A DNA stretch of 64,000 nt from Nymphaea colorata (lineage: Eukaryota > Streptophyta > Magnoliopsida > Nymphaeales > Nymphaeaceae): contig NC_045139.1 of NCBI RefSeq assembly GCF_008831285.2, forward strand, positions 24,968,412 through 25,032,411. The letters are read 5' to 3'. Positions 1 through 12,799 of this stretch are shown here, piece by piece. The notes under the pieces were generated by a model. That model made no database searches. It had not been told where the DNA came from and saw only the letters and a program-made list of their open reading frames with translations. The translations under genes and the position numbers were made by a program. The number at the start of each line of letters is the position of its first letter. Within the stretch, counting starts at the first letter, position 1.

Positions 1-2337
1 ATGTAATCAATATCTCATTTCTTTTTTTCTTCATTTTTCTTTCTTCTTCATCTCCCCATGGCCAAAGGAGATAACACTCAATCTCTTCTTAAAGACAAGA
101 GGCTATGCTCAAGTGCACCGGGAGCATGGAAAGATGAGATAATCATTTATTTCATAGTTATATTATGTCCTCCTTCCTAGTTGAATCTTTCTCTTCCTAT
201 CGTCCTCTCTCTCTCTCTCTCTCCTTCATTGAATATTGTCCATGTATCACCCATGCATAGTTGTTTGGTTTTCTGTCTATATGTGAATGTATGGTGGGAA
301 TGAGAGTGTGGTTTGGGGATTCTTTATCTTCATATTGATTTTTGAGGTTGAGACTTGTCCAACCCGGGGAAACCCTCACGAATATGTACATGTTAATATG
401 CATTTGCATGACATTTCACATTAGTTTCATTTTAATCATCCCACTAGGAACCCTAATGAGCATCTTATTGTATGATTTGTTTTTCTTCCATACCCAACGG
501 TGGAAGAAATATATCTCTTGTGGCAAACCAAATCATAACATTCTATGTTTTTATATAAATCATATTTTTCAAAACATTTTCAAAAGAAATCTCCCTAATG
601 CGGCCTTGGAGACTTAGCATAGGCTCTTGCATGAGTCCAAGCTCCCTTCCGGCCTATATCAAAATTTGAAGTCGACTATTTTCAAATCATTCCTTGATTT
701 TCATATTCATGACAACGTATGCATGCACATGAATATATTTCTTTGTTATTTCTCTTTCTATGATTTAACATACTTTTATAAACTCTTGTATACATACATA
801 TAAATATATATATGTACGTGTATTCCGTTTTAAAATCTCTCTTTCTCTTTCTAAAATGATCTTCTCTTCTCTACTTAATATAAACATCATTTTCATAAGC
901 TTTCATATATGTATACAAATATATATCTTTCTTTTTCAAAACATGTGATTTTATGATTTTCAAGATCTTTTTCTTTCTGTATATCCCTCTTTGAATGTAG
1001 TCCTTCATCTTTTTCATTCTTCTAATATCTTACCATTTAAGATTTTAATTTTTCATTTACCGACTTTATTAAGACAACTCAAGTAATGACCTAATATTGG
1101 ATTCATGCTTGATGGTCTACAATCTCAATCCATTTTCAAAAACTTTTCTTTATTATATATGATAACTATGAAAACAAAAATCTTAGATGTATGTTATGGT
1201 AGGAATGCCTTAGATGAATGTTGTGGTAGGAATGAGTCATTTTTCTTTCATTCATCTTAGGAGTGATGCATCCATGCATTCACTTCCACTCAATATCACA
1301 AATGAGCACAAACACATCTCTAAAAGAATTTAAGCAAGATGAAATGAAGCTCTAATTAGGTGGTAACCGAATTAGTGCAAAATCTCAAACCTACTTAAAG
1401 TCTTAAGAGAACACTAAAATGACTTCAAAATGATTCTCCAAGCTTTTCAAATGATATTTAAAAGATTTCTCAACTCTAGTTTTCATCAAAATGTTTCACA
1501 TTTTCAAGCAATTGTTCAAGAACCTTTTCAAAAGTTTGAAACATCAAACTTCAAATATTCTTCTACACCGCATATAGAAAAGATGTTTAAGCCAAAATGA
1601 AATGCATCAATAATAAACATAGCCCTTGGATTGATTACCCCCGGTAAAGGTGCCGGGAACGGTTGATCCTCGTACCGACGGGCGAGTCCCTTTCTCTTTT
1701 ATTTTCAAATAAAAATCTCATATTTCTCGGGCACTCCAAAACCAACCAAAAATTTTGGGATGCAAACAGTGTGCATGCTCTTTTAGTGACTAGAAAAAGT
1801 CGTTGACAACCACCAAAACTAAAGCGTATGCTTGAAGAGGCATACAAGAAATATTTTCACGATACTAGCTGTGGCCATGACCCGTCCTTATTATGTGCAA
1901 TGGCAAGAGTACTTGCGGACAAGAGATTCAATGATCAAGATTGATGTCCATTAGCCATAGTTGTGGATAGTGAGCCCTTTTTCTTGTTGGGACTAGTTTA
2001 AACTTTGTTAATGTGACTAGTCTTAAGTCTTTCCTTTCCAAGGTAAATCAAAAATATGTGTGGACCTTGTTAGAAAGTTTCGGAATGATGATTTTGCCCT
2101 TAACATATAACCTTTCTCTTCCCTCAATTAGTATATGGTATTTTTTGTTTTTCAAAATCAAATTGCCTATATACATGATAGTTGCAATATTGTGAAATTT
2201 TACAACCTGATGAAGGATGGCTGCAAACTTGTTAGGATGGTAGAGCTGAAATATTGTTGCAAAGACAAGCTGGATGGTGCAGCAAAAACCAGAAGTGATG
2301 ATGATTATGAGACCAAGAGCAGCGAAGGGTCAGGCTA
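1..2337. other. Non-coding, no gene recognised
   Basis: AT-rich sequence with pyrimidine-rich stretches near 15-60 and a (CT)n run around 206-223. Open frames are short and resemble nothing I know. A slightly GC-richer patch at about 1635-1850 has one 70-codon minus-strand frame without recognisable motifs. The right limit is where similarity to the other decarboxylase blocks begins. Confidence 0.5.
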
Positions 2338-2998
2338 GAGAGAGAATGTTGATGGACAAGGATTTCAACTGCGAAAACCTAGTCCAACCAAATGTGTGTG
2401 TGCATGTGTGTGTGTGAGAGAGAGAGACTTTTATTATGAGAGAATAAGCCCTCAATTATGATAGAGGGGCAGGGTTAAGTCCCAATGGCAGGGAGCAACC
2501 TCTTTACATTACCAACGACCTTGTGTTTGTTGGTGATGCTGGGTTTTGCTGCAATAAATTCATCATGATCTGTTTGCCTATTTTAAATATTTCTTAGTGA
2601 ATTCATTTTTTGGCAAATTAGTCGACTAGCATATGATTGGTTAATTATAGTTGTTATAATAACATCCTGTCATGAAAAGAATGGAGCCACATATTATACA
2701 CACTCTAAGATCACTGGAGGCCTATTTTGCTTTAGGCGTCAAGTGAAGGACACATTGCCTCGCAGAAATAAACGACAACATAGAGAGTTTAAAGAAAAGC
2801 ATCAAAATTAACATTATGTTACCATTAGATGGGGATAGAAAAAAATATGTTGTGGATTTTTTGTTTTGGTTAGCATATGTACTTCGAGAAAGATAAAAAA
2901 GAAGCTTCTTAAGTTTGCCAGCTTTTATTGGATGCATATATGTTTGGAATGCATGAACCAAAACTCATTAATTAGTTGGCTTTGGTGGACTAAATCTA

Positions 2999-3309
2999 TC
3001 AGTACATTTGAAAGCTCAATGACATGGAGAGATAGTTTGTTGAATGTCTTTTTGCTGTAATATCGATGATGCACAACATGGTGCATAAGTTAGATTAAAG
3101 AATCGAAGGAGAAAAAAGAGGATAGTGTCCATGAATTGATTACTTATTCAATCTAGCTGTCAGTGCATTTGAAAGCTCAACGACATAGAGGCTAGTTTGT
3201 TGAATGCCTCTGTTGTAATGTCGATGATGCACAGTGCACTGCGTAAGTTAGATTAAAGATTTGAAGGAGAAAAAAGAGTATAGTGTATGTGACTTGATTA
3301 TTCGTTAAA
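2999..3309. repeat. Two-unit tandem duplication, period about 161 bp, in the gene 3' flank
   Basis: Units start at 2999 and 3160 and share landmarks such as 'gaaagctcaa', 'agtttgttgaatg', 'cgatgatgcaca' and 'aagttagattaaag'. Block B (about 47040-47200, inverted) appears to have one unit, so the duplication probably arose after the blocks separated. It ends just short of the decarboxylase stop codon side and may lie in the 3' UTR. Confidence 0.8.
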
Positions 3310-3332
3310 AAAAAATACAATAAAGTGGAACT

Positions 3333-4887
3333 TTAGATATCACACACAACTATAGAATGAAGATGAGAATCAGCTGCTCCACTAATCACAGCACCTCCAT
3401 CTCTTGCATTTAGAAGATAAGAGAGAGGATTTTGAGTCATAACCTCTCCTGGAATCAACACCGGAATTCCAGGAGGGAAGGTGCATATAAGCTCCCCACA
3501 TGTCTCACCAAGGCTTTCATCAACATTAATCCTCCTTTTGTTTGCAAAGAAGGCCTCCCTTGGACTCAGTTTTATGCTAATCTCTCCAAAAGGTAAACAC
3601 TCATAATGGTTGATCATGGCTTGGTCTGGGTTGTCTAGTCCATGCATAGCAGCCATATCCTTTATGCCATGCACAACCCTTTGAACATGCTCTCTGCACG
3701 TGCCTAAGCTGACTGCAAATGTTAATGATTTCTGTGATCGCAATTCGGGGATGATGTCATATTCCTCACGCAGGATCTTATACGCATCATATCCAGGGAC
3801 TCCTAGTTTCCATGTATCAATTGTCACATGCAATGGATCCTTCTTGGGCATGCCTTCAAAATCAGCTGACTCCAACACTGATGCATTGGGTATCGATGTT
3901 TGAACTTCATCTGCCAATTGGTGAGCCAAAAGGATTGCTGTATCGAAAATGGTATACGGGTTCTTACTAAGCTGTGCTCTTGTAGCATCTAGAGAGGCAA
4001 GAAGCAGGTAACTGGGACTGGTGCTCTGAAGGGTCTGTAGGCATCTGGATATTCTCTCCCTGTCTACCATGCTACCTGATAAGTGCAACATTGATGACTG
4101 TGAAAATGAGCACAGAACCTTGTGGGTGGATTGGATGACAAGATCTGCCCCTTGCTCTAGTGCAGTGCTCGGAAGTCGGCAGTCGAACTTGAAATGAGCA
4201 CCATGAGCTTCATCAATGATCACTGGAATCTGTTGCTTGTGACATAGATCAATGATCTTCTCCAGATCACTGCATATCCCATGGTAGGTGGGGGATGTGA
4301 TCAAAACTGCAGCTGGTTCTTTGCCTTCCTCATGCAATTCATCAATTGCCTTCACCACCTGATCCAGTTTGATCCAATCGGCAATTCCCCACGAGGTGTT
4401 GTACTCTGGAATCATGTACTTAGGCAAAGCACCTGATAAAACCATGCCAGATATTGCTGATGTATGGGAATTCCTGGTCAGAATGAGTGTATCCCCTGGC
4501 GAACATGTCGACATGATTGACGCTTCCACTCCACATGTTGTTCCTCCAACAAGAAACCATGTCTCTGTTGCTCCAAACAGTTCTGCAGCTTTCTTCTGAG
4601 CATCAAGGATCGCACCCTTGGGAGAAAAGAAATTATCCAGCTCAGCTAGGTCATGGTGGAAAGGTCCCTTGCCAATAAGTTGTTCCAGCAGAGGTGGTGC
4701 GGCCATGCCCCTATTATGGCCTGGAAATGTAAATCCAGCTGCATTCCTTTCGGCATATGCCTTCAATGCACTAACAAAAGGAGCAGTACTTTTGTCTTCC
4801 TCAACTGGCGGAAACTGAGAGCTTTTACTGTCAAAACTGTGACTCACTTGCTTGCTAGGGCATTTTACCATTAGATCGGAGACCCTC
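3333..4887 (-). CDS. Orn/Lys/Arg decarboxylase-family PLP enzyme, catalytic exon (exon 2)
   Basis: This exon carries the whole catalytic part of a fold-type-I (aspartate aminotransferase-like) Orn/Lys/Arg decarboxylase of the short bacterial SpeA-like type, about 490 residues. Such enzymes use PLP to decarboxylate a basic amino acid in polyamine or alkaloid metabolism; the substrate cannot be read from sequence. In the open frame running from 4910, visible motifs are PGHNRG (63-68), the glycine-rich VGGTTCG (121-127), DEAHGAH (233-239, Asp for the PLP ring nitrogen), STHK (261-264, Lys264 the expected Schiff-base lysine) and C-terminal-domain FPPGIPVLIPGE (478-489). The frame runs unbroken to TGA at 3333-3335. 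The frame opens at 4910 with GTG, not ATG, and meets a stop at 4950-4952, so I place the start of coding at a TGCAG|G acceptor (exon from 4887). Without splicing the first ATG is at 4871 (512 residues). Copies at 33-47 kb are pseudogenes. Confidence 0.92.
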
Positions 4888-6041
4888 CTGCATGTATATG
4901 TGAAATTCACCTTATCAGCATGCTTAGAATCTAAAACATGACCACAATGTTATCTCCAACAAAGTTGAGTCTGAAGATTCCAGGAGATATGATCTTGTTC
5001 CAAATTATGATTTGTTTATCTATTTGAAAATATGGGACATCAAAGTTCCATACACAGGATGTCTCATGATTTACCCAGAATGCTAAGATAATCTGGAATT
5101 GCATGTAAATCTCAAACTACAAGTCCACCCACAGTAGCTTTTAAATCCTTTCACATGGTAGAATTCATGAGAAAAAAAGAAATTTTGGATCACCTTGATT
5201 TTAATTTGTGTTGGATGCATCTTTCTTTGATTAATCATATAAAATTGGTACTTGCATGCTATAAAAAAATCCTATTTGTCATATTTTTTCAAACTTTCAG
5301 GGCTAATTCATATGGAAAATGACAGATGTTGTTTGGCAACACTAACACTTTCTCGGTGTCCCATGAACCTGCCCTATAAAATGGGGTAGATTCAATATCG
5401 AACCCCATTACAATTGTTGCATAAATTTGCTTTATTTTGTTGGGGCAGATTCATGAGACAGTAACAATATGTTATTGTGACCAAACGACCGTATAAGGAT
5501 TGCATCTGCATGGTTTCAATAAAATGTTTGCTGGGGGCTAGGTCTCTGACCTTTATTAACAAAAAGTTTAGCAGCATATACATTAAAAATTAGCAGCATA
5601 TACATAAAAAATTGATCCCAACCGAGACCTTTTAATTATGAGCATTTCATTTAATCAAAAGACTAAAGTAGTGAGATTTCAAGGGCCATACCAACCCCTC
5701 TTCCCAGTACAACCTATTATAATTTTCAAAAATATTAATTTCACCTTCATAAACGTTTAAAAGGAAAACTGTGCTCATTAAAAAAAATAGAAAGCCTTAA
5801 ACAATCTTTGAAAAAATATTGAACCATGCGGTCCCCCCTCCCCAAGAAAAAGAAAAAAAATCTTGGCTCCACCCCTGCAGTTATCATCAATAGTTTTGCG
5901 GTTTCTCATGCCTATGACAGTCATCTGGTCACTTTTGACCTGTGGACTGAGATTGCCGGTCACACATATTGATAAAAATACAAATTCATTGTTCAAAGTA
6001 ACCCAAATCATTTCAAAAAACACTATAAACCATTGTTGTAT

Positions 6042-6476
6042 GTAGGGATGTCAATATATCTGATTTGAATTGGATATTTGGCCAAACCGTTCCGAAAAAA
6101 TTAGATATGGAACAAAATTTAACATGCAATTAAGAAATCAGATTGAATTTGAATTTGGATTTAAACATACATAAATATCGATTAGATTTGGATAAGGATT
6201 CAGATCGGATTTATTTTTAAATAAATATCCTATATTTAATGCTCTTAAGTTTTGCAAATAGACCCAAATTTGGTTTAAAAAACATATTCGGATTTGGATA
6301 TGAATGTAAAAATCAGATTCAAATTGGATTCGGATTGTGAAACTGAATTTTAGATTCTAATATGATTTTTTATTGTTAATATTCAAATCCGAATTTGAAC
6401 CGAACATATGAATATCCGAAAAAACCATTTCGGCTAAATGTATATATGATTCAAATCTGATCCATTGATATCCCTA
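6042..6476. mobile_element. MITE-like element in the intron
   Basis: About 435 bp, with short inverted ends: left 'tagggatgtcaat', right the complement of 'tagggatatcaat'. The interior is rich in 'ggattcggat' and 'tatccgaa' type motifs and encodes no protein. A second, more diverged copy in the same orientation lies at about 8952-9386. The superfamily is not assigned. Confidence 0.55.
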
Positions 6477-7213
6477 GTTTGCCATAAAACCACTACTAAT
6501 GCTCCTATAACAACTGTCTGTTAATGACAAATTTTTAATTTCTAGGCATCTAGCCATATCCAACCAATCATATCAATATCTCAACAAAAACATGCATTTT
6601 TCAAGTAAAAAAAATCTTTCACAAGGGACTATTTTTTAGGAGGCATACCAACTTTGAATTTCAGTTAGTAATTAGATTTGAATTATTTTGTCAGTTTCCA
6701 CTGGTCACATCTAGACTTGTATGCAGCTACTTGAAATGTCTAGTCAGAGTCATCCATGTTTCTGTCCACTTCACACCATCAAACACAACCTGAAAGACTA
6801 GAAACGTGATTTTTTTTTTCAGATTTTGTTTTGGAAAGATATAGGTAAACTCCATATTGGTTCTTATTTCTACAAAAATTTGAAAGACATATTAAAAAGT
6901 CATTACAAATTAAAACATAAAATAAAGCATAACGAAAAGAAAATTAGGCTTCAAAGTGAAAATTAATTTCCTTTAGTTCAATATGGAACCACGTAAATGC
7001 TTTTTAGGCAGTAGCAAAATTAAGTGATCAACCCATTAACAGAAGGGGGAGATGCGCACCTTGGCCTCTTCTATCGAGCATGAAACAATTAGATGGAAAG
7101 AACACCTGGAACAAGTAAAAGTAAATTACTGGGTTTTAGGATACATATCTCTCTCTCCACTCTCTCTCTCTCTCTCTCTCTTAGGATACATATCTCTCTC
7201 TCCTCTCTCTCTC

Positions 7214-7218
<5 letters not shown>

Positions 7219-7291
<73 letters not shown>
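7219..7291. repeat. (TA)n microsatellite preceded by (CT)n
   Basis: Nearly pure AT dinucleotide run, preceded from about 7149 by CTCT tracts. Flanking text matches the reverse complement of block C around 61320-61500, which has its own shorter TA tract at the same place. Confidence 0.95.
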
Positions 7292-7294
<3 letters not shown>

Positions 7295-7689
7295 CTTACT
7301 TTTTACTTTCATAATGTTTTTAATAATAAAAAATAATAAACGGCTCTTATAACATCAAAATCTTAATAGTAGAAAAGATCAATTTTTTTTATCAAAATAA
7401 CTTTGAACTAAAATGTGATTTATATAAGATTGTATTTATAAACACATTAAGAGGTTCATATTTTGTTTAAAACACTTTTTAACAGAAATTTTAGAGGGCT
7501 GGCTTTTATCCTTACCCAAGTGGTCTGATATTTACCAATTACTGTATCTCTCTCTTTTTCTCTCTCTCTCTACATGCATACGTATATGCCTACCTTGCCT
7601 TCAATCAACTTTTTCTTAGTAATAATTTTACTTGGTCAATCTCCATTCAACTGTTTACTTAGTAGGGATAATTGTGAAACATGAACAAT

Positions 7690-7691
<2 letters not shown>

Positions 7692-7781
<90 letters not shown>
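7692..7781. repeat. (TA)n microsatellite
   Basis: About 90 bp of AT dinucleotide with one interruption (atct near 7740). It lies inside the predicted intron. Confidence 0.95.
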
Positions 7782-7783
<2 letters not shown>

Positions 7784-8146
7784 AGACACCTAGGTTGGGA
7801 ATAAAAACCACAGCCTTTGATTTTGATTTTTATAATGTTTATTTTTTTGCAATCTAACCTTATTGATAGGATCTTCATGAAGGGGTTGATGCAAAACATA
7901 GACTAAGTTGATTATTTGTTAGACTTTAATGAAGTTTTTATAAAAATAAAAAATGAACGCACCCCATGGCATGATAATAAAAAAATCAACATTTTTCCTC
8001 AAAATAACTTTAAGCACGTTATATCAAAATAGTCTTTATAAATATATTAAGATGTCTATATTGTATTTAAAATAGTTTTTGAACAAATAAATCAATGGCT
8101 CTTGTTTTTTATTCTTGACGTAGGTGACGTAGGTGTCTGATTTTTA

Positions 8147-8272
<126 letters not shown>

Positions 8273-8289
8273 CATAGTAGCTAGCAAAC

Positions 8290-8462
8290 CTTTGAAGAGC
8301 TGGGCCATTGGTGGTATGAGAACTTTTGCGGTTTGATTTTGTTGAGAAGGGGTGCAGCGAAGGCAAGGGTTGGGAGACACCCGAAGATTGACGGTTTCTT
8401 CTGGAAGGAGGTGGCGCGAGGTGAACCGGAGGCAGAAAGAGAGTATGAAGGAGAAGAGCCAT
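8290..8462 (-). CDS. Predicted exon 1 of the decarboxylase gene, plastid-transit-peptide-like
   Basis: ATG at 8462-8460 opens 57 codons plus two bases before an AAAG|GTTTGC donor. The peptide starts MALLLHTLFLPP and is rich in Ser, Pro, Arg, Lys and Thr with almost no acidic residues, as expected of a chloroplast transit peptide. The same frame is recognisable in block B (29473-29632) and block C (59480-59593), always several kilobases upstream of the catalytic exon, while surrounding sequence decays faster. The split codon joins exactly to exon 2, so residue n of the 525-residue frame becomes n+50 and the PLP lysine becomes Lys314 of about 575. About 80 bp upstream on the minus strand is a TTTAAAT box (8541-8550) that could serve as a TATA element. 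It could instead be a 5' UTR exon. Confidence 0.62.
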
Positions 8463-8590
8463 ATCCCTTTGCTTGTGATAATTAATCTACCCCTCCTCAC
8501 GCTCCTTTCTTCTTCACGACTTCTGCTCTTCAACACGTTGATTTAAAGGGTTTCAGCATAGACCAGTGTGGAACATGAGTATGTTCGGCA

Positions 8591-11500
8591 GGCACTCGAT
8601 ATAAAAAAAAAAAAAAAACAAAACAAATAAGGGAACACAAAAGCTACCTTTCTCTTTTTCCCCTTTTATCTTCGGGGCTTTTTACAAAACAATATCGTTG
8701 TGCACTTTTGTCAACCTAACCAGCCGAACACTTGGTTCACTTCATTGACTCTAATACTACGAAAGATCTAAGACTACGAAAGACATTGAATACGAACCTG
8801 CTTTGTTCTAGACTGCAGCTAAAAGTTTCAGAGGGAGGTCAGTATTATTTAAATTTTAGATTTTTAAAAGCCAGTAATATATAATTGAAGAAAAAAATCT
8901 CAAGTTATCAAGGAAGAAAGAAACATTTTTTTGTGGGTCTATGTAATACATGGGGACGACAAAATATCCAATTTGGATTGGATATCTGACTGAACCATTC
9001 CAAAAAAAAAAAAAAATCAGATGTAGAAAAAATTTTAATATCCGACTAAGAAATTGGATCAGAATAGATTTAAGAAATAGCATCCAATCAGATTCGAATA
9101 TACATAAATATCCAATAGAATTCGGATATGGATTTTAAGCAGATATCATATATTTAATTCTCTTATATTTTGAAAGTAGGCCAAATTCCGTACAAAGTTC
9201 GTATTCAGATATAAATGTTAAAATCGGATTCTGATTGGATTTGGGCTGTAAAATTGGATTTTCGATTCAGATTCAGATACAACTCTTCATTGTTTCTTTT
9301 CAAATATGAATATGTAAATATCCGAAAAGGCAGATATAGCTAAGCTTATATTTGTTTCAAATACGATCTGTTGACATCTTTATAGGTAAGTGGTTGCTTG
9401 CTAACGTGGTTGGACCACAAATTATTGTCCTGAAATGATGGCCAGCAAGTAAGGGATCCAAATTGGGCCGGCGCTGCCAAATGAGAAGTTAGGCTCAGGC
9501 TCAGCAGTAGCACATGACTGCAGTCCGGGCTCGGCCTGGCTGCCTACTTGGTGCCCATCTTCTTAAGATCATAACCTATGTGCCCACAAGAAGAAAATTT
9601 TAAATCAGAGCACTTGTATTTAAATATATAACTTATACGCACCCAAAGTCTGGTTTTTTTTCATCTAACCCCCTACATAGCATGCAAACAAGTTGGTCAA
9701 TTAAAGAAATTGAAACTTAAAAAGAAGCTTATACTATGTCCTCCCCATGTTAGTCTTCAAGGCTTCCATAATTGCAAAAGTTCTGAACCTGCCCCATTGA
9801 ACTAATTACATGGCTTGGTATTGATTCAAGAGTCTCATTTTTCTGAACCCCAAGAAACCAAATTAACATGACAATGTTCTTCTTACTGCCAAAATAATAT
9901 TAAACTTTAAGAAAAATCTTATAAAGGAGAATAATGTCTTGACACTTCCCATCCAAGATTGGGGTACCTGTCCTTTCACTTTGTGAATCAAATCCAGAAA
10001 AATATTTTTTCTTCCTATTTCTGTTATACGTTTGATAAACAATTTCTTGATGATGCATGTCGGGTAGGTAAATGTCATAAATGTCCATTTTCATTGACAA
10101 GACAATAAAAGCCTCCCCTAGACTGATTTAAAATGTCTGGGGATCAACCCGAGTCTAAAATGCAAGTGAGTTTAAGTTTTATGTAGTTTTTATTGTTGCT
10201 TACTCATAATATAATTAGATATCACTTTAAAAGAAGGCCTTTACCGATGGAAGAATAACATCAGTGGCTACACTTTGTTCGTGCGACTGAAAACGAAACT
10301 TTTATTACATGTTTTGCCCGTCAGCTTTTATGTCACTAATTCAGTAAAGGCTGTTGCAGCTGCAAAGGCTATACCTGTGGTGTCTGCGCCGTTATGAATC
10401 CTGATCTAGGGATCTATATCGATGCCTCTTTCCATCGCTATAAAAAAAATTCCCTAATGTGGTGAACTTTGCTACGGCAAACATTGTTGATTATTTTTAA
10501 AAAAGAAAACAAAATTGCAGCAAATTTTATATGTTAAAGCATGCATATCGAAATTTTGAAGTTGATACAATTGAAATTATCAGCGTAAAAGTCACTAAAA
10601 AAAATGGACGAATTACAAGTGAACAATAAATGTTCATTAGTGAAACATGAGCACACATCGGTAAACATTTTTTCAACGTCTAAGGTGATCATTGGTGATG
10701 ACAATGAAGACAGTGTCAGTAAAAAACCATCACCGAAATCTCGGTACCAAGGGTCGGTGTAGAGATCACCACCGATGCGCTTCAGCACGTAGGTAAACAT
10801 AGATTATTATCGATGTCCAAGAGCTTCTGATGTTAGTAAAACTTTGTACCGACATACAAGTGGTCGTCTTATGCCGGACATTGTAATACTTTCACCAACG
10901 TTTCCTAAACGTCACTATTAATCTTCAACGATCCAATTTCATGCGTTGGTGAAAGTATTTCCATTTTTTTTCTTGTGCATGTATGACATATTTCAAAAAT
11001 AAAAAATACATATACAAATAATTAACCTGCTTACATGTTCCATGTATCAAATGAAACAAATGAAACAATTAAATGTTCATAAACCAAACAAATATATATA
11101 ACAAATGTTCGAACTTGTATTACAACACAACCGATTAACCACAGTTCAAAGTCACATAAACATGATAAAAAATTGCTCCCACAGTAATGTCATTGCCAAG
11201 GTGGAAATCATGCAAAGTTTGGTGGTGTTGGCATGTTTATAATGAACATTAAGAAAAGATATTAGGATTATCAAAAATAAAGTTTAACAAATAGAACTCA
11301 TTACATAAAATGAAATGTTACTTAACCTGTTTCAATAAAGTTTCACTAACCTGAAATTCTTGAAATTGCTGCCGAGATTCAAGAAATTGAGACTCAAGTA
11401 CTGAAGCTTTATCCTTCAATAATTTATTTTCTTCACGTAGGGTATGTATGACACTCGAATTAAAGAACAAACTGAAAAGGATTGACACCAAGCCGTATCA

Positions 11501-12118
11501 TCCGTATGTCGTTTGTCCCATCACCTGAGAGTAGACGCCATTATTTCTTGCTGTATTTTGTGTCCCATCGCCCAAAGTAGACGTCATTATCTCTTGAACT
11601 TTTACTAATGTGAAAGTTCACATCACCAATGACTATTTTTTAAATTCAAAGAAAAAATGTGCTGGAAACTAAAAATTAAATGTTCCACCTCCTCGAAAAA
11701 CATGATCACAAGAACCCTTGATCTTGTTCATTGCATGATCACAACAACCCAAGGTGGTACACTTCCAGCTAGACCCAAGGCTGCCACTAAATATCATATC
11801 CCAGCTGCGCGCTGTTGCCCTCACATGGGGATATAGTGTGCCAACCTCACTCCAACAAGCCCTACAAGATCAGTAGTTCTAGAATTTGTTGGTCTGGCAT
11901 AGAAAACAGTCTAATGCACCAGTCTTTCAATTTGCTTCAGGATTTCTCATTTAGTTTAGCAAAATATTTCTTGCAGAATTGCTCAACCTTCTTGGTTCAA
12001 GGTACATACAAGACACACAAACTTCACTCGGTGCTATTGGAACTTGATTTACATTGGAACTATCTTAAGTTTTAAGAGTGGTGCTCCTTTTGCATGTGGA
12101 GGGAAACAAAAGCATCAT
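8591..12118. other. Non-coding; MITE copy and CACTA-like motifs
   Basis: No gene recognised. A degenerate second copy of the intron MITE lies at 8952-9386. Around 10240-10960 short motifs of the type ccgatg/catcggt and 'caccaacg/cgttggtg' recur in both orientations, as in the subterminal arrays of CACTA (En/Spm) transposons, but I cannot point to a terminal CACTA inverted repeat. The ORF-sized frame near 11815-12075 has no recognisable motif. Confidence 0.4.
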
Positions 12119-12330
12119 TCAAAAAGAAATAGTTAGTCCATTGGATACCATAGATACAAAAATAGTAGACACACATGCTTTTCTAAACTGAGGAGATTTT
12201 TTGATACTCTTCACAATTAGCAAGAAAAGACATGGAGAGAGATGATCGCCTTGTCTCAAACCTTTTTTCAAGCCTAAACATTTTGGAAGGACCCTTATCA
12301 ATGAATGACATGATAACACAAAGTGAAAGT
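12119..12330 (-). pseudogene. LINE-type (non-LTR) reverse transcriptase fragment
   Basis: The minus-strand frame contains KKGLRQGDHLSPCLFLL, the conserved 'GLRQGDPLSPxLF' block of plant non-LTR reverse transcriptases, with a plausible upstream stretch (SLIRVLPKCLG). The following FADD catalytic block is not readable and no endonuclease is seen, so this is a short dead remnant. Proline of the motif is replaced by histidine. Confidence 0.7.
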
Positions 12331-12799
12331 TGTGGGTAGGTACAATAATTTCTGGGACTAACCACTAATGAGATTTTAAGAAAGTTCAATTTTTTAAATA
12401 AAGTGAAAATTTTTAAATAAAGTGAATTTTTTTACTATGAAATTTGGTGACTGCTAAGGATAGTGATGAATCAATGGAATCGGGCAAAGTTATTAGCAAG
12501 TCTATGTCATACACAGTTGAGGATTGAGGCAAGTCTAGCAGATTAATGTCATAGCACAATAAAATAGGATGAAAGAGTGATAGCCATGACAATTCAGTTG
12601 GAGATAATTATGTAAACAAATCCAATGTAGAAAACAAAAGTTTTCTCCTCTACATGAGGAAACTGTAGCCATTGATATACCTTGAGAATTGTTTAGTGGC
12701 ACTCTCCTATCTCGTGTTAATCATTGAGGGATAGAGAGAGGATGGTGGATGTAAACCTTTGGCCAAACCATGCTGAAACTTCTTTTTCTCTCGACAATG

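Noticed and set aside
4888-4910. The open frame extends to a GTG at 4910 (MNFTYTC...)
   Set aside because: GTG starts are not used this way in plant nuclear genes, no upstream ATG exists before the stop at 4950-4952, and the bases here look like intron with a TGCAG acceptor.
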